Assembly (NCBI GenBank): GCA_020723925.1
Contig: DYHX01000007.1
Span: forward strand, 1 to 42,726
Length of the DNA: 42,726 nucleotides
Direction of reading: 5' to 3'
Origin: Nitrospira japonica
GTDB taxonomy: Bacteria > Nitrospirota > Thermodesulfovibrionia > Thermodesulfovibrionales > DYHX01
The position numbers and the translations under genes are program-made. The notes beneath the pieces are model-generated. The model was not told where the DNA came from, ran no database searches, and saw only the letters and a program-made list of their open reading frames with translations. Position 1 is the first letter of the stretch, and each line of letters opens with the position of its first letter. This document shows positions 31,870 to 40,032 of this stretch, one piece after another.

Positions 31870-31950
31870 ATGGCAGCAAAGACAAAGAAGGCAGCAGCAA
31901 AAAAGCCAGCTGCGAAAAAGACCGCAAAGAAGCCCGTAAAGAAGAAATAA
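31870..31950 (+). CDS. 26-aa Lys/Ala/Pro-rich, histone-H1-like peptide
   Basis: This ORF, too short for the ORF track, encodes a peptide built of A(A)KK and KKP units and ending KKPVKKK. It resembles the basic C-terminal tails of histone H1-like bacterial proteins (AlgP, Hc1) and could bind DNA or RNA. A G-rich ribosome-binding site lies just before the ATG and a strong terminator follows 19 bp after the stop, which together suggest a real expressed unit. The sequence could also be a remnant of a longer H1-like gene. Confidence 0.6.
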   Translation: MAAKTKKAAAKKPAAKKTAKKPVKKK

Positions 31951-31968
31951 GTACCCGCTAAGCTTTTG

Positions 31969-32001
31969 GGCTGGAGAAGGAATTCTCCAGCCTCTTTTTT
32001 T
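31969..32001 (+). terminator. rho-independent terminator after the H1-like peptide
   Basis: Perfect 10-bp stem GGCTGGAGAA/TTCTCCAGCC with loop GGAA is followed by TCTTTTTTT. It ends the wHTH/H1-like unit. Confidence 0.9.
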
Positions 32002-32079
32002 GACCGTTTATATTATATAAAAGCTGATTCTGACAAAAAATTCAAGTAAATTCTGTAACTTGTTGAAATATTTAGATTT

Positions 32080-32958
32080 TTAGGAGTATATCAGAGTCTG
32101 GGGATATTCGACTTCTGATACAATTTCCCAGCAATCAACGCAGGAAAGCAGCTTTTTTATAAACTTCAGGTTTGTTGCGTGCCCTGATTTGTTCGCAAAA
32201 ATATGACCGTATATCGGGAACCCTATAAGAGAAAGATCGCCAATAGAATCAAGTATCTTATGCCTCACAAATTCATCCTTGAACCTCAGACCTGATGTGT
32301 TCAGGACACCATTGTCACCGAGGATTACGGCATTATCCAGCGATCCTCCCTTTGCAAGACCATTCGCCCTGAGGTATTCCACGTCTTTCAAAAACCCGAA
32401 AGTCCTTGCCGGGGCAACCTCTTTTATGAAGTTTTCCTCATTGAGCTCGATGCTCTGCTTCTGTTCACCGAGGAGGTGATGGTTGAAATGTACCCTGTAT
32501 GTGATCCTTCTCCCATTATAAGGAAGGACAGCAATATCAGAATGTCCATCGTCAAGGATGACCGGCTTTACTATCCGCATATAGGGTCTTTTCTTGCCCT
32601 GTTTTGCAATTCCACCCTTTAAAATTATACTAACAAGCTCGGTAGAGCTTCCGTCGAGTATTGGTATCTCAGGACCATCAACCTCGATAAACAGATTGTC
32701 TATTCCCAGGCCTGATAGGGCTGCAAGCAGGTGTTCGACTGTTTTTATTTTGGCGCTATCATAACCGAGGGTTGTGGCAAAGGCTGTATCTATTACAGCA
32801 CCGATGTGTGCCCTGATCATTATTCCTTTGTCACTCCTGCAGAAGATTATACCGGTATCCCTCGGTGCGGGCTTGAGCTTCACAGTCGCATGCCTGCCTG
32901 TATGAAGACCTACCCCTTCGAAGTTTATTTCCTGTCGTAGAGTTCTCTGTAAACGCAT
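32080..32958 (-). CDS. lpxC: UDP-3-O-acyl-N-acetylglucosamine deacetylase
   Basis: The 292-aa zinc enzyme carries out the committed step of lipid A synthesis, so the organism has an outer membrane with LPS. Visible landmarks are EINFEGVGLHTGRHATVKL, the zinc-site His in KTVEHLLAALSGLGIDN, PILDGSS, ARTFGFLKDVEYLRANGLAKGGSLDNA, HKILDSIGDLSLIG with two ligands and a C-terminal KSGHATN. Length is close to the usual 300-310. It lies downstream of tldD on the same strand with a 136-bp gap that shows no ORF. Confidence 0.96.
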   Translation of the reverse strand: MRLQRTLRQEINFEGVGLHTGRHATVKLKPAPRDTGIIFCRSDKGIMIRAHIGAVIDTAFATTLGYDSAKIKTVEHLLAALSGLGIDNLFIEVDGPEIPILDGSSTELVSIILKGGIAKQGKKRPYMRIVKPVILDDGHSDIAVLPYNGRRITYRVHFNHHLLGEQKQSIELNEENFIKEVAPARTFGFLKDVEYLRANGLAKGGSLDNAVILGDNGVLNTSGLRFKDEFVRHKILDSIGDLSLIGFPIYGHIFANKSGHATNLKFIKKLLSCVDCWEIVSEVEYPQTLIYS

Positions 32959-33094
32959 AATTTCGGAAGTTTAACAAGCAAATAAAATGCCAGATGGAAC
33001 TTCGTGGTAAATCAAGGATTTTCTTGTTGCCGTGTGTTGTTTATCTTCATCAGATGTGTGGTTATCGACACACTTAGACTTCGGTAATCTCAGC

Positions 33095-34480
33095 CTAACC
33101 GACCTCGCCACCAACTACTATTTCAGGGATTCTGATGGTTGGCATTGCATCCGAGACAGGCACTCCCTGTGCATCCTTACCGCAGGTCCCTATCGAGAAT
33201 CCCAGGTCAGTGGCTACCATATCAATGGATTTCAGCACCTCTGGTCCATTTCCAGTGAGTGTTGCACCCCTGACAGGCACCCCTATCTTTCCATCCTCAA
33301 TAATGTAGCCTTCCTGGACATCGAATACAAAATCCCCTGTTACTGTGTTAACCTGCCCTCCGCCCATTTTCATAACAAAGAGGCCTTTTGGTATGGATTT
33401 CAATACATCTTCTGGTAGAGACTTTCCATGTACGATGAATGTGTTGGTCATCCTTGGGATTGGTCTGTGCTGATATGACTCCCTGCGGCCATTTCCTGTG
33501 GATTTGACACCATCCCGCATGGCTGTAAGTTTGTCATACATATAACCTGTGAGTATCCCATCTCTCACGAGGACTGTGCTCTGTGATGGTGTGCCTTCAT
33601 CGTCAAATCTGAAGGAGCCCCTCTTGTTCGGAAGGGTGGCATCATCCACAACCGTAATCAGAGGTGATGCGACCTGCTGGCCTATCTTCTTTGAATATAC
33701 AGAGAGCCCTTGCTGCGCAAGGTCGGCCTCGAGACCGTGTCCTATTGCCTCGTGTATCATAGTACCGCCTGCCTCTGATGATATGACAACAGGCATCCTG
33801 CCTCCTGGGGCCCTTCGTGCAGTGAGCATCATGACTGCACGCTTTGAAGCCTTCAACGCGAGTTCTTCTATTGGCACCTCATCAAAAAGCTCAAAGCCGA
33901 TAAACCCTCCTGCAGGTTCGTATCCTGTCTGAATTATTCCTCTGTCAGATGCTATCACCTGCACTACCGCAAGGGTGTAAACACGCTCATCTTCTGATAT
34001 AATCCCTTCTGATGTCGCTATCTGGACCCTCTGGATAGAGTCGCGGTAAATCACGTTCACCTGTTTAATCCTATTATCAAAATCCCTTGCAACTTTATTT
34101 GCAGTCCTTACAATCTCTATTTTTCTATCCATTGGAACATCTTCAGGGAATGATTTTATTGTGAAGTCTATCTCAGGTTCTTCTTTTCTGAGATCAAGCA
34201 CCCTGTCGCCACCTGCACTGGCTGCAGCCCTGCTTAGATTGCCTGCAAGCTTAAGTAATGACCCTTCTGATAGGTCGTTGCTGAAGGCATAGGCGGTTTT
34301 CCCATTGAAAATAAGTCTTATGCCGACTCCAGCGTCGACCCCTGAGATTATCTTTTCTATTTTGTTGTCTTCCAGTTGAATGGATGTCGGCTTTCTGTGC
34401 TCCACAAACACATCAGCATATTCACCGCCTGAAGACATAACTTTCTTAAGAACCCTCAGAAGCAGTTCGCCATCTAACAT
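33095..34480 (-). CDS. tldD: TldD-family metalloprotease
   Basis: The 461-aa protein is the TldD component of the TldD/TldE protease (microcin processing, CcdA degradation and RiPP maturation in characterised cases). The catalytic zinc site HEAIGH lies in GTMIHEAIGHGLEADL near residue 250. The N-terminal half has the conserved YADVFVEHRKPTSIQLEDNKIEKI. The C-terminal GTCGKDAQGVPVSDAMPTIRI is family-typical. The ATG at 34480 fits the GAGG ribosome-binding site better than the GTG at 34486. No tldE (pmbA) is next to it, so the partner must be elsewhere. Confidence 0.93.
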   Translation of the reverse strand: MLDGELLLRVLKKVMSSGGEYADVFVEHRKPTSIQLEDNKIEKIISGVDAGVGIRLIFNGKTAYAFSNDLSEGSLLKLAGNLSRAAASAGGDRVLDLRKEEPEIDFTIKSFPEDVPMDRKIEIVRTANKVARDFDNRIKQVNVIYRDSIQRVQIATSEGIISEDERVYTLAVVQVIASDRGIIQTGYEPAGGFIGFELFDEVPIEELALKASKRAVMMLTARRAPGGRMPVVISSEAGGTMIHEAIGHGLEADLAQQGLSVYSKKIGQQVASPLITVVDDATLPNKRGSFRFDDEGTPSQSTVLVRDGILTGYMYDKLTAMRDGVKSTGNGRRESYQHRPIPRMTNTFIVHGKSLPEDVLKSIPKGLFVMKMGGGQVNTVTGDFVFDVQEGYIIEDGKIGVPVRGATLTGNGPEVLKSIDMVATDLGFSIGTCGKDAQGVPVSDAMPTIRIPEIVVGGEVG

Positions 34481-34550
34481 CAGCACCTCATAATTTAAAT
34501 AGGTTTTGCCTAAAAGGAAGGCTTTTTGTAGACTATTATAGCATTAAAGA

Positions 34551-34636
34551 AAATTCAAAATTTAAAATAAAAATGCAAATTAAGGGAGAATAAATTTTGA
34601 ATTGCAATTTTACTTTTTGCTTTTTGAACTTTTAAT
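34551..34636. repeat. facing A/T-rich heptamer arrays upstream of MITE copy C
   Basis: The left units AAATTCA, AAATTTA, AAATAAA, AATGCAA and ATTAAGG face the right units TTTTGAA, TTGCAAT, TTTACTT, TTTGCTT, TTTGAAC and TTTTAAT, which are complementary in type. The right array abuts MITE copy C. With 18871-19043 and 22597-22712 it makes a third facing-array pair. Confidence 0.55.
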
Positions 34637-34744
34637 GGATAGCGAGTGTATTCCCGCAGCTTGCTGCGGGGTTAGCGAGCGAATATAAAAATAATAATTC
34701 CTTGCATTAAGATTCCCAGCAGCAAGCTGCAGGGAATCTTCAAT
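34635..34744 (+). mobile_element. MITE-like multi-hairpin element, copy C (internally deleted)
   Basis: It keeps both ends of copy A (ATGGATAGCGAG... and ...GGGAATCTTCAAT) but lacks about 108 bp in the middle, including the two central hairpins. Remaining hairpins are CCCGCAGC/GCTGCGGGG and GATTCCC-type at the right. It ends 19 bp before mtnP. Confidence 0.8.
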
Positions 34745-34763
34745 TTAATGGTATGGAGGTCAT

Positions 34764-35549
34764 ATGCCCAGAATAGGAGTCATAGGCGGTAGCGGACTTT
34801 ACGAGATTGAAGGGATAGTCATCAAAGAGGGGAAGAAGATAACAACCCCTTTTGGAGACCCATCCGATATTTACAGGATTGGAGATATAGCCGGGATAGA
34901 GCTTGCATTTTTACCCCGGCATGGTTCACCACACCACATCCCGCCGCACAGGATAAACTACAGGGCAAATATCTGGGGTTTCAAAGAGCTTGGAGTAGAG
35001 AGGATTATATCTGTGAGTGCTGTTGGAGGGATAACCCCTGAGATGATACCCAGGACAATCGTTGTTCTTGACCAGGTTATAGATATGACAAAAGGCAGAG
35101 AGTCTACATTTTATGATGCAGATGTGGTTGTGCATATAGACTTTACAGAGCCGTATTGTCCAGAGCTAAGGGACTCTATATTCTCTGCAGGTAAGAAATC
35201 AGGGATTGACCTCAAGCAGACAGGTACTTATATCGGTGTGAACGGACCGAGACTTGAAACCAGAGCGGAAATAAGGTTTTTCTCCAGAATAGGTGCTGAT
35301 GTTGTTGGTATGACTGGGATGCCTGAGGCATCTCTTGCAAGGGAGCTTGAGATGTGTTTTTCAGGGGTTTCTGTTATTACAAACTACGCTGCTGGCATCT
35401 CTGAGAAGAAGCTAACAACAACAGAGGTTGTTGAGACGATGAGGAAATCCACAGAGAGATTAAAACTCTTATTAAAAGAGACCTTCAGCCTGATACCTGC
35501 TGAAAGAAGATGCGGGTGCAAGGACGCACTTAAAGATGCAAAGATGTGA
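34764..35549 (+). CDS. mtnP: S-methyl-5'-thioadenosine phosphorylase
   Basis: The 261-aa purine-nucleoside-phosphorylase-family enzyme phosphorolyses methylthioadenosine to adenine and methylthioribose-1-phosphate, in polyamine and methionine salvage. It has the N-terminal IGVIGGSGLYEIEG, FLPRHGSPHHIPPHRINYRANIWGFKELGV, NGPRLETRAEIRFFSRIGADVVGMTGMPEASLARELEMCFSGVSVITNYAAGI and a Cys/Gly C-terminus. Methylthioinosine-specific relatives cannot be excluded. A good ribosome-binding site (GGAGG) lies 5 bp upstream. The next gene starts 21 bp after the stop. Confidence 0.93.
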   Translation: MPRIGVIGGSGLYEIEGIVIKEGKKITTPFGDPSDIYRIGDIAGIELAFLPRHGSPHHIPPHRINYRANIWGFKELGVERIISVSAVGGITPEMIPRTIVVLDQVIDMTKGRESTFYDADVVVHIDFTEPYCPELRDSIFSAGKKSGIDLKQTGTYIGVNGPRLETRAEIRFFSRIGADVVGMTGMPEASLARELEMCFSGVSVITNYAAGISEKKLTTTEVVETMRKSTERLKLLLKETFSLIPAERRCGCKDALKDAKM

Positions 35550-35570
35550 GTGTTCGGGTATTATATCCTC

Positions 35571-36947
35571 ATGGAAACAATTCTCATAGTTGAAGACAAA
35601 GAGTCAATGGCACAGATGCTGAAGGAGACACTCGATGCTGAAGGCTATAAGACCATCATCGCAGAGGACGGACTTGAGGGCATTGAAAGGTTGAGGGAAG
35701 ACAGGGTGGATCTTATTCTTACTGACCTGAAACTCCCAAAGAAAGACGGTATGGACATCATGAGGGCGGCAAAGGATGAGAATCCTCTGGTCCCTGTCAT
35801 CGTGATGACAGCCTACGGCTCGGTAGAGACCGCTGTGCTTGCTATGAAAGAGGGAGCGTTTGATTTCATTACAAAGCCATTTGATACAGACCACCTGCTT
35901 GTTCTTATAAAGAGGGCAATAGAGAACCAGAGGCTAATGACTGAAAACATGCTTCTGAAGGAAGAGTTTTCATCCATGCTCGGCCTCCCGAGGATTATAG
36001 GAAAGAGCGAAAAGATTAAAGAGGTTGCACAGAAGATTCAGAGGGTTGCACCTGGCAAGACAACAGTTCTTCTCCTTGGTGAAAGCGGAACAGGCAAGGA
36101 ATTATTCGCAAGGGCAATCCATTATCTAAGCCCGCGCAGAGACTATCCATTCGTTCCGATAAACTGTGCTGCCATACCGAGGGAGCTTCTTGAGTCAGAG
36201 CTTTTCGGTCATGAAAAAGGTTCATTTACTAGCGCCGAGTCAAAAAAGTTTGGAAAGTTTGAACTGGCTGATAAAGGCACGATATTTCTTGATGAGGTTG
36301 GAGATATGGACATTTCCCTTCAGGCAAAATTACTGAGGGTTATACAGGAAGGCGAGATAGAGCGCGTTGGAGGGTTGAAGACAATAAAGATCGATGTCAG
36401 GATTGTAGCAGCAAGCAACAAGGACCTTGAAAAGGCTGTTAGTGAGCGGACCTTCAGGGAAGACCTCTACTACAGGCTTAGCGTCTTCCCTGTAAAGATT
36501 CCACCACTCAGAGAGAGGAGTGAGGATATTCCACTGCTTGTAGAATTTTTCCTCAATAAGTATTGCATCGAACTTAAGGCTCAGGTAAAGAATATTTCCA
36601 GCGAAGCCCTTGACTTGTTCATGGGATACCCGTGGAAAGGCAATGTCAGGGAGCTTGAGAACACGATTGAGCGTGCCATAATATTATGTGATGGGAAGAC
36701 GATAACCCAGGAGCATATCTCCCTGAGTCCGTTACCTCTTGAATCAATCATGAGGGCAGTGCCAATGGATGGGACGCTTAAGGACACGGCAAGGGAGGCG
36801 CTGAGGATTGCTGAGACGCAGAGGATAAAGAAGGCACTGAAAGAAACAAAGGGCAACAAGAGCAGGGCAGCAGAGATGCTCCATGTGAGCTACAAGACCA
36901 TTCTTACAAAGATAAAGGAATATGGTATAGAGGATAATAGAGGCTAA
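35571..36947 (+). CDS. NtrC-family sigma-54-dependent response regulator
   Basis: The 458-aa protein has a receiver domain (Asp52 in DLILTDLKLPKKDG), an AAA+ domain with Walker A GESGTGKE (residues 170-177) and Walker B IFLDEVGDM, and a C-terminal Fis-type HTH (GNKSRAAEMLHVSYKTILTKIKEYG). The sigma-54 contact loop, usually GAFTGA, reads GSFTSA (217-222), a two-position variant. No histidine kinase is adjacent, so it is an orphan regulator. The upstream-extended ORF start (35550) has no family support; METILIVED at 35571 is the family-like start. Confidence 0.92.
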   Translation: METILIVEDKESMAQMLKETLDAEGYKTIIAEDGLEGIERLREDRVDLILTDLKLPKKDGMDIMRAAKDENPLVPVIVMTAYGSVETAVLAMKEGAFDFITKPFDTDHLLVLIKRAIENQRLMTENMLLKEEFSSMLGLPRIIGKSEKIKEVAQKIQRVAPGKTTVLLLGESGTGKELFARAIHYLSPRRDYPFVPINCAAIPRELLESELFGHEKGSFTSAESKKFGKFELADKGTIFLDEVGDMDISLQAKLLRVIQEGEIERVGGLKTIKIDVRIVAASNKDLEKAVSERTFREDLYYRLSVFPVKIPPLRERSEDIPLLVEFFLNKYCIELKAQVKNISSEALDLFMGYPWKGNVRELENTIERAIILCDGKTITQEHISLSPLPLESIMRAVPMDGTLKDTAREALRIAETQRIKKALKETKGNKSRAAEMLHVSYKTILTKIKEYGIEDNRG

Positions 36948-36955
36948 GCAGGAAA

Positions 36956-37173
36956 ATTGAAGATTCCCTGTAGCAAGCTACAGGGAATCTTAATGCAAGG
37001 AATTATTACATGGATGCTGGCTGAAAGCTCCGACTTTTAGTCGGAGATGAAAGCCAGCTATCTAAATAATACTTTTTCCTTGCATGGAAGCCCTGACTTT
37101 AGTCAGGAGCTTCACTTTTATATTCGCTCGCTAAACCCAGCAGCAAGCTGCGGGGAATACGCTTGCTATTCAT
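36956..37173 (-). mobile_element. MITE-like multi-hairpin element, copy B (full length, inverted)
   Basis: This is the reverse orientation of copy A, ~218 bp, with the same four hairpins in reverse order and small base changes that mostly preserve pairing (for example the GATTCCCTGTAGC/GCTACAGGGAATC stem, and CAGCAAGCTGCGGGG where copy A has the partner). It ends 17 bp before the universal stress protein ATG. Its translation mimics an N-terminal extension of that gene. Confidence 0.85.
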
Positions 37174-37190
37174 TTAAAACAGGAGGTCCT

Positions 37191-37610
37191 ATGAGAAAAA
37201 TTCTTGTAGCGCATGACGGTTCTAAGTCTTCTGACAAGGCATTGAAAAAGGCAGTGGAGATTGCTATAAAATTTGAGGCTCCCCTCACGGTTGTATCCGT
37301 AATACCTGAGCTGTATCTCACAGAGATAGTCGAGACTGACAGGGCGAGAATATCCAACGCACTGACCGAGGAGACAAAGATTGCTATGGAAAAAATAAGA
37401 GCATCCCTTGCAGGCAGGGCCATAGAAGTAAAAACAGTCATAAGGCAAGGAGACCCGGCAGAAAAAATCCTTGAAACTGCACAGAAGATGAAGGCAGACC
37501 TTATTATCGCAGGCTCCCATGGAAGACACGGCGCAAAAAAATTTCTCCTTGGAAGCGTCTCATCAAGGATTGTTGACCATGCCACCTGTCCCGTGCTTGT
37601 GGTGAAGTAA
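37191..37610 (+). CDS. universal stress protein (UspA family)
   Basis: The 139-aa protein starts at the ATG after an AGGAGG site; the longer ORF in the track runs into MITE copy B. It has the Usp fold markers RKILVAHDGSKSSDKALKKAVEIA at the N-terminus and GSHGRHGAKKFLLGSVSSRIVDHATCPVLVVK at the C-terminus, with the ATP-binding pattern G-2x-G-9x-G(S). This places it in the ATP-binding group. Such proteins respond to stress or stationary phase. No partner genes are adjacent except an unrelated regulator. Confidence 0.93.
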   Translation: MRKILVAHDGSKSSDKALKKAVEIAIKFEAPLTVVSVIPELYLTEIVETDRARISNALTEETKIAMEKIRASLAGRAIEVKTVIRQGDPAEKILETAQKMKADLIIAGSHGRHGAKKFLLGSVSSRIVDHATCPVLVVK

Positions 37611-37640
37611 GACTGAAATAGTTCAGCCTCACTTCAATGA

Positions 37641-38552
37641 CTATTTCTTTATAAAGCGCTTTATTGCCTTATTAAAAGATAAGGGCTCAAACCCAAAATT
37701 TTTCTTAACGCTGTCAGGCTCACAGATGTTGTCTATTGCGAGGAGGCCAAGTTGTTCTGAGGTAGCAGCAGGGATCTTTTTCCCAAAAATCCCGGCAATC
37801 CTTCCTATTCCACTCATAAACGGTAACCCCATCTTGGCAATTCCCATAGGTATATGGAGGATGGGTTTTTTTATCTCGAGGGTATCCATAATAACCTTTA
37901 CCATCTTATTGTATGTAAGATGCTCTGGCCCACCAAATTCGTAGACCTTGCTAATCGCTTCAGGGTTGTCAATTATCTTGAGGAAACACCTTACCCAGTC
38001 CTCAACGTAGATAGGCTGAAGTTTTGCATTTCCTGTTCCTGGAACAGGAACGAAAGGCCCTACTTTTAGGAGTTCCCTTATACGCTCTGTAAATCCATCG
38101 CCATGGCCAACTACGATGGATGGCCTGAAGATAGTGTAAGGCACACCGCTTGTCCTCACAATCTCCTCTGCCTCTGCCTTTGTCTTATGATACTTTGACC
38201 ATGAACTTAAAGAGGCTCCAAGGGCAGATTGATAGAAGAAGTGTTTTACCTCTGCTTTTTTTGCCTCGTCAACGAGATTCCTGGTTCCCTCAACATGAAC
38301 CTTTTCAAAGGTCATGTCGTTTTTTTCTTCAATGATTCCAACGAGATTAACTACCATATCAACGCCATCAAGGGTATTTTTTAAACTATCCCTCTCTGTA
38401 ATATCGCCAATTACAGCATCAAACCCTTTTCTTTTGCACGCCTCTGCCCTCTCATGGGACCTTGCAAGGCACCTGATCTTATAATCTTTCTCCTTCAATG
38501 CCCTGAGAAGGTGTTGCCCAATAAAGCCTGTTCCACCCGCAATGAATATCAT
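37641..38552 (-). CDS. NDUFA9-like NAD(P)-dependent reductase/epimerase family
   Basis: The 303-aa Rossmann-fold protein starts IFIAGGTGFIGQHLLRALKEKDYKIRCLARS, the NAD(P)-binding motif of atypical short-chain dehydrogenases. Residue pattern VNLVGIIEEKN, FFYQSALGAS...YHKTKAEAEEIV (catalytic Tyr-x3-Lys) and FRPSIVVGHGDGFTERI resemble the NDUFA9/complex I-associated group and plant-type reductases. The role here is unknown. The start overlaps the fumarase beta stop by 4 bp, so it is the last gene of the operon. No terminator of strength is seen before the convergent universal stress gene. Confidence 0.75.
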   Translation of the reverse strand: MIFIAGGTGFIGQHLLRALKEKDYKIRCLARSHERAEACKRKGFDAVIGDITERDSLKNTLDGVDMVVNLVGIIEEKNDMTFEKVHVEGTRNLVDEAKKAEVKHFFYQSALGASLSSWSKYHKTKAEAEEIVRTSGVPYTIFRPSIVVGHGDGFTERIRELLKVGPFVPVPGTGNAKLQPIYVEDWVRCFLKIIDNPEAISKVYEFGGPEHLTYNKMVKVIMDTLEIKKPILHIPMGIAKMGLPFMSGIGRIAGIFGKKIPAATSEQLGLLAIDNICEPDSVKKNFGFEPLSFNKAIKRFIKK

Positions 38553-39139
38553 AAGCCTATCAATCTCAGAAGTTCCCTGTAGGAAGTCTTTTCTATATCA
38601 TCGTGAAGACTCTTTCCATGTGCATCCATTGTAACTATTGCAGGGAAATCCTCAACATTGAATAACCACATCGCCTCAGCTATGCCAAAGTCATCTATCT
38701 TCCAGCCATCAATAACCTTTCTTACCCTCTCTGCAAGATATACTGCTGCACCACTTATTGTATGCAGATATGCACATCCATTCTTTTTGAGCGCCCCAAG
38801 GGTGTGTTTGCCCATGCCGCCTTTGCCCATGATGCCCCTTATCCCATATTCCCCTATAACCCAGTGTTCATACATCTCAACCCGCATGCTCGTTGTCGGC
38901 CCGCTGGCAATAAGCCTCCAGCCCTCATCAGACTTCCTTATAATCGGGCCGCAGTGATAAATGATAGCACCATCGAGGTTGAACGGGATTTCTTCTTTTC
39001 TGGGCCTTTCGTTGAAGAGAAACTTGTGCACCCTGTCCCTTCCAGTAACGAGTTGTCCAGTTATCAATACCATATCACCAACATTAAGACCGAGAACATC
39101 CTCTTTAGTCAAAGGGAGCTTTATCTTCTTTGTCTCCAT
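38549..39139 (-). CDS. fumarate hydratase class I, beta subunit
   Basis: The 196-aa protein is the beta (C-terminal) subunit of a two-subunit iron-sulfur fumarase. It starts with a beta-barrel-like segment GDMVLITGQLVTGRDRVHKFL and contains IIYHCGPIIRK, ASGPTTSMRVEMYEHWVIGEYGIRGIMGKGGM and a C-terminal WLFNVEDFPAIVTMDAHGKSLHDDIEK. It acts in the TCA cycle or its reductive reverse. It lies 47 bp after the alpha subunit in the same operon. Confidence 0.93.
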   Translation of the reverse strand: METKKIKLPLTKEDVLGLNVGDMVLITGQLVTGRDRVHKFLFNERPRKEEIPFNLDGAIIYHCGPIIRKSDEGWRLIASGPTTSMRVEMYEHWVIGEYGIRGIMGKGGMGKHTLGALKKNGCAYLHTISGAAVYLAERVRKVIDGWKIDDFGIAEAMWLFNVEDFPAIVTMDAHGKSLHDDIEKTSYRELLRLIGL

Positions 39140-39186
39140 ATCTCACCTTCTGGAAATTTAAAAATCAAGCATTCTTTCATTTGAAA

Positions 39187-40032
39187 TCACCATATCAGCC
39201 TTCCCCTTCTGTTGGCCCAGCAGCATACAGAGATATCTACAAAGTAAGATGCAGGGTGGCGATGGTTGACGCCGACCTTCACACCAATGGCGGTGGTCTT
39301 CCCTCCAAAACCAAGGGGCCCTATACCGAGCTGGTTAATTTCATTCAAAAGTCTTTTTTCAAGGTCAGCCAGGACTGGTGCGCCGTTTGTATCGGTAAGC
39401 TTTCTTATAAGCTGGTCCTTCGCAAGCCTTGTAACCTGGTCCTTTGAGGCGCCTATGCCAACTCCGAGTGTATATGGAGGACATCCCCTTCCTTGTGCCT
39501 TGTGAATTGCGTCAAGCACGCACCGCCTTACGCCTTCGAGGTTCCTCTCTGCTCCGAGCTCTTCAACCGGGAGTTTGTATATCTGGCCAGTGTTCTCGCA
39601 GCCAGAGCCTTTTAGCATGAGGTCTATTGTGAGTGTGCTGTCATGGGTCTCCTCAAAATAAATGACAGGAAATCCTTTGCCTGTGTTGTCCCCTGTATTT
39701 TTATCCGTTATTATGTCAACAGCGTTACCCCTTAATGGAATCTTTTCGGTGGCAATCCGTGTGGACTCGATTATTGTGTCTTTAAGTTCGACCTGACTGA
39801 GCCCTATCGGCACCTTTACATAAAATACAGGGACACCTGTATCCTGGCATATCGGCCTCGAGGTCTCCCTTGCCAGGAGAATGTTCTCAAGAACGGTGGA
39901 GAGGGCCTGTTTTGCATTCGAGCCGTTTTCTTCGATAATATATGCAGACTTCAGGGCATCCTCAACATCAGGCGGAAGGGATGTTGCAACCTTTCTATAA
40001 AGTTCTATTATTCCGTCACGAAGTTTCAGCAA
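39187..40032 (-). CDS. fumarate hydratase class I, alpha subunit
   Basis: The 281-aa protein is the alpha subunit of class I fumarase, which holds the [4Fe-4S] cluster. Candidate Cys are in RPICQDTGVPVFYV, GSGCENTG and ISVCCWANRR; the segment RVCRRCVLDAIHKAQGRGCPPYTLGVGIGASKDQVTRLAKDQL-like is present as RRCVLDAIHKAQGRGCPPYT. It works with the beta subunit downstream. Its start overlaps the upstream ferritin-like gene by 17 bp. A related tartrate dehydratase function is possible but less likely in a TCA context. Confidence 0.92.
   Translation of the reverse strand: MLKLRDGIIELYRKVATSLPPDVEDALKSAYIIEENGSNAKQALSTVLENILLARETSRPICQDTGVPVFYVKVPIGLSQVELKDTIIESTRIATEKIPLRGNAVDIITDKNTGDNTGKGFPVIYFEETHDSTLTIDLMLKGSGCENTGQIYKLPVEELGAERNLEGVRRCVLDAIHKAQGRGCPPYTLGVGIGASKDQVTRLAKDQLIRKLTDTNGAPVLADLEKRLLNEINQLGIGPLGFGGKTTAIGVKVGVNHRHPASYFVDISVCCWANRRGRLIW

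Noticed and set aside
37047-37190. N-terminal extension of the universal stress protein
   Set aside because: The extension is translated MITE sequence. The real start has an AGGAGG site at 37181 and family-like residues from MRKILVAHDG.
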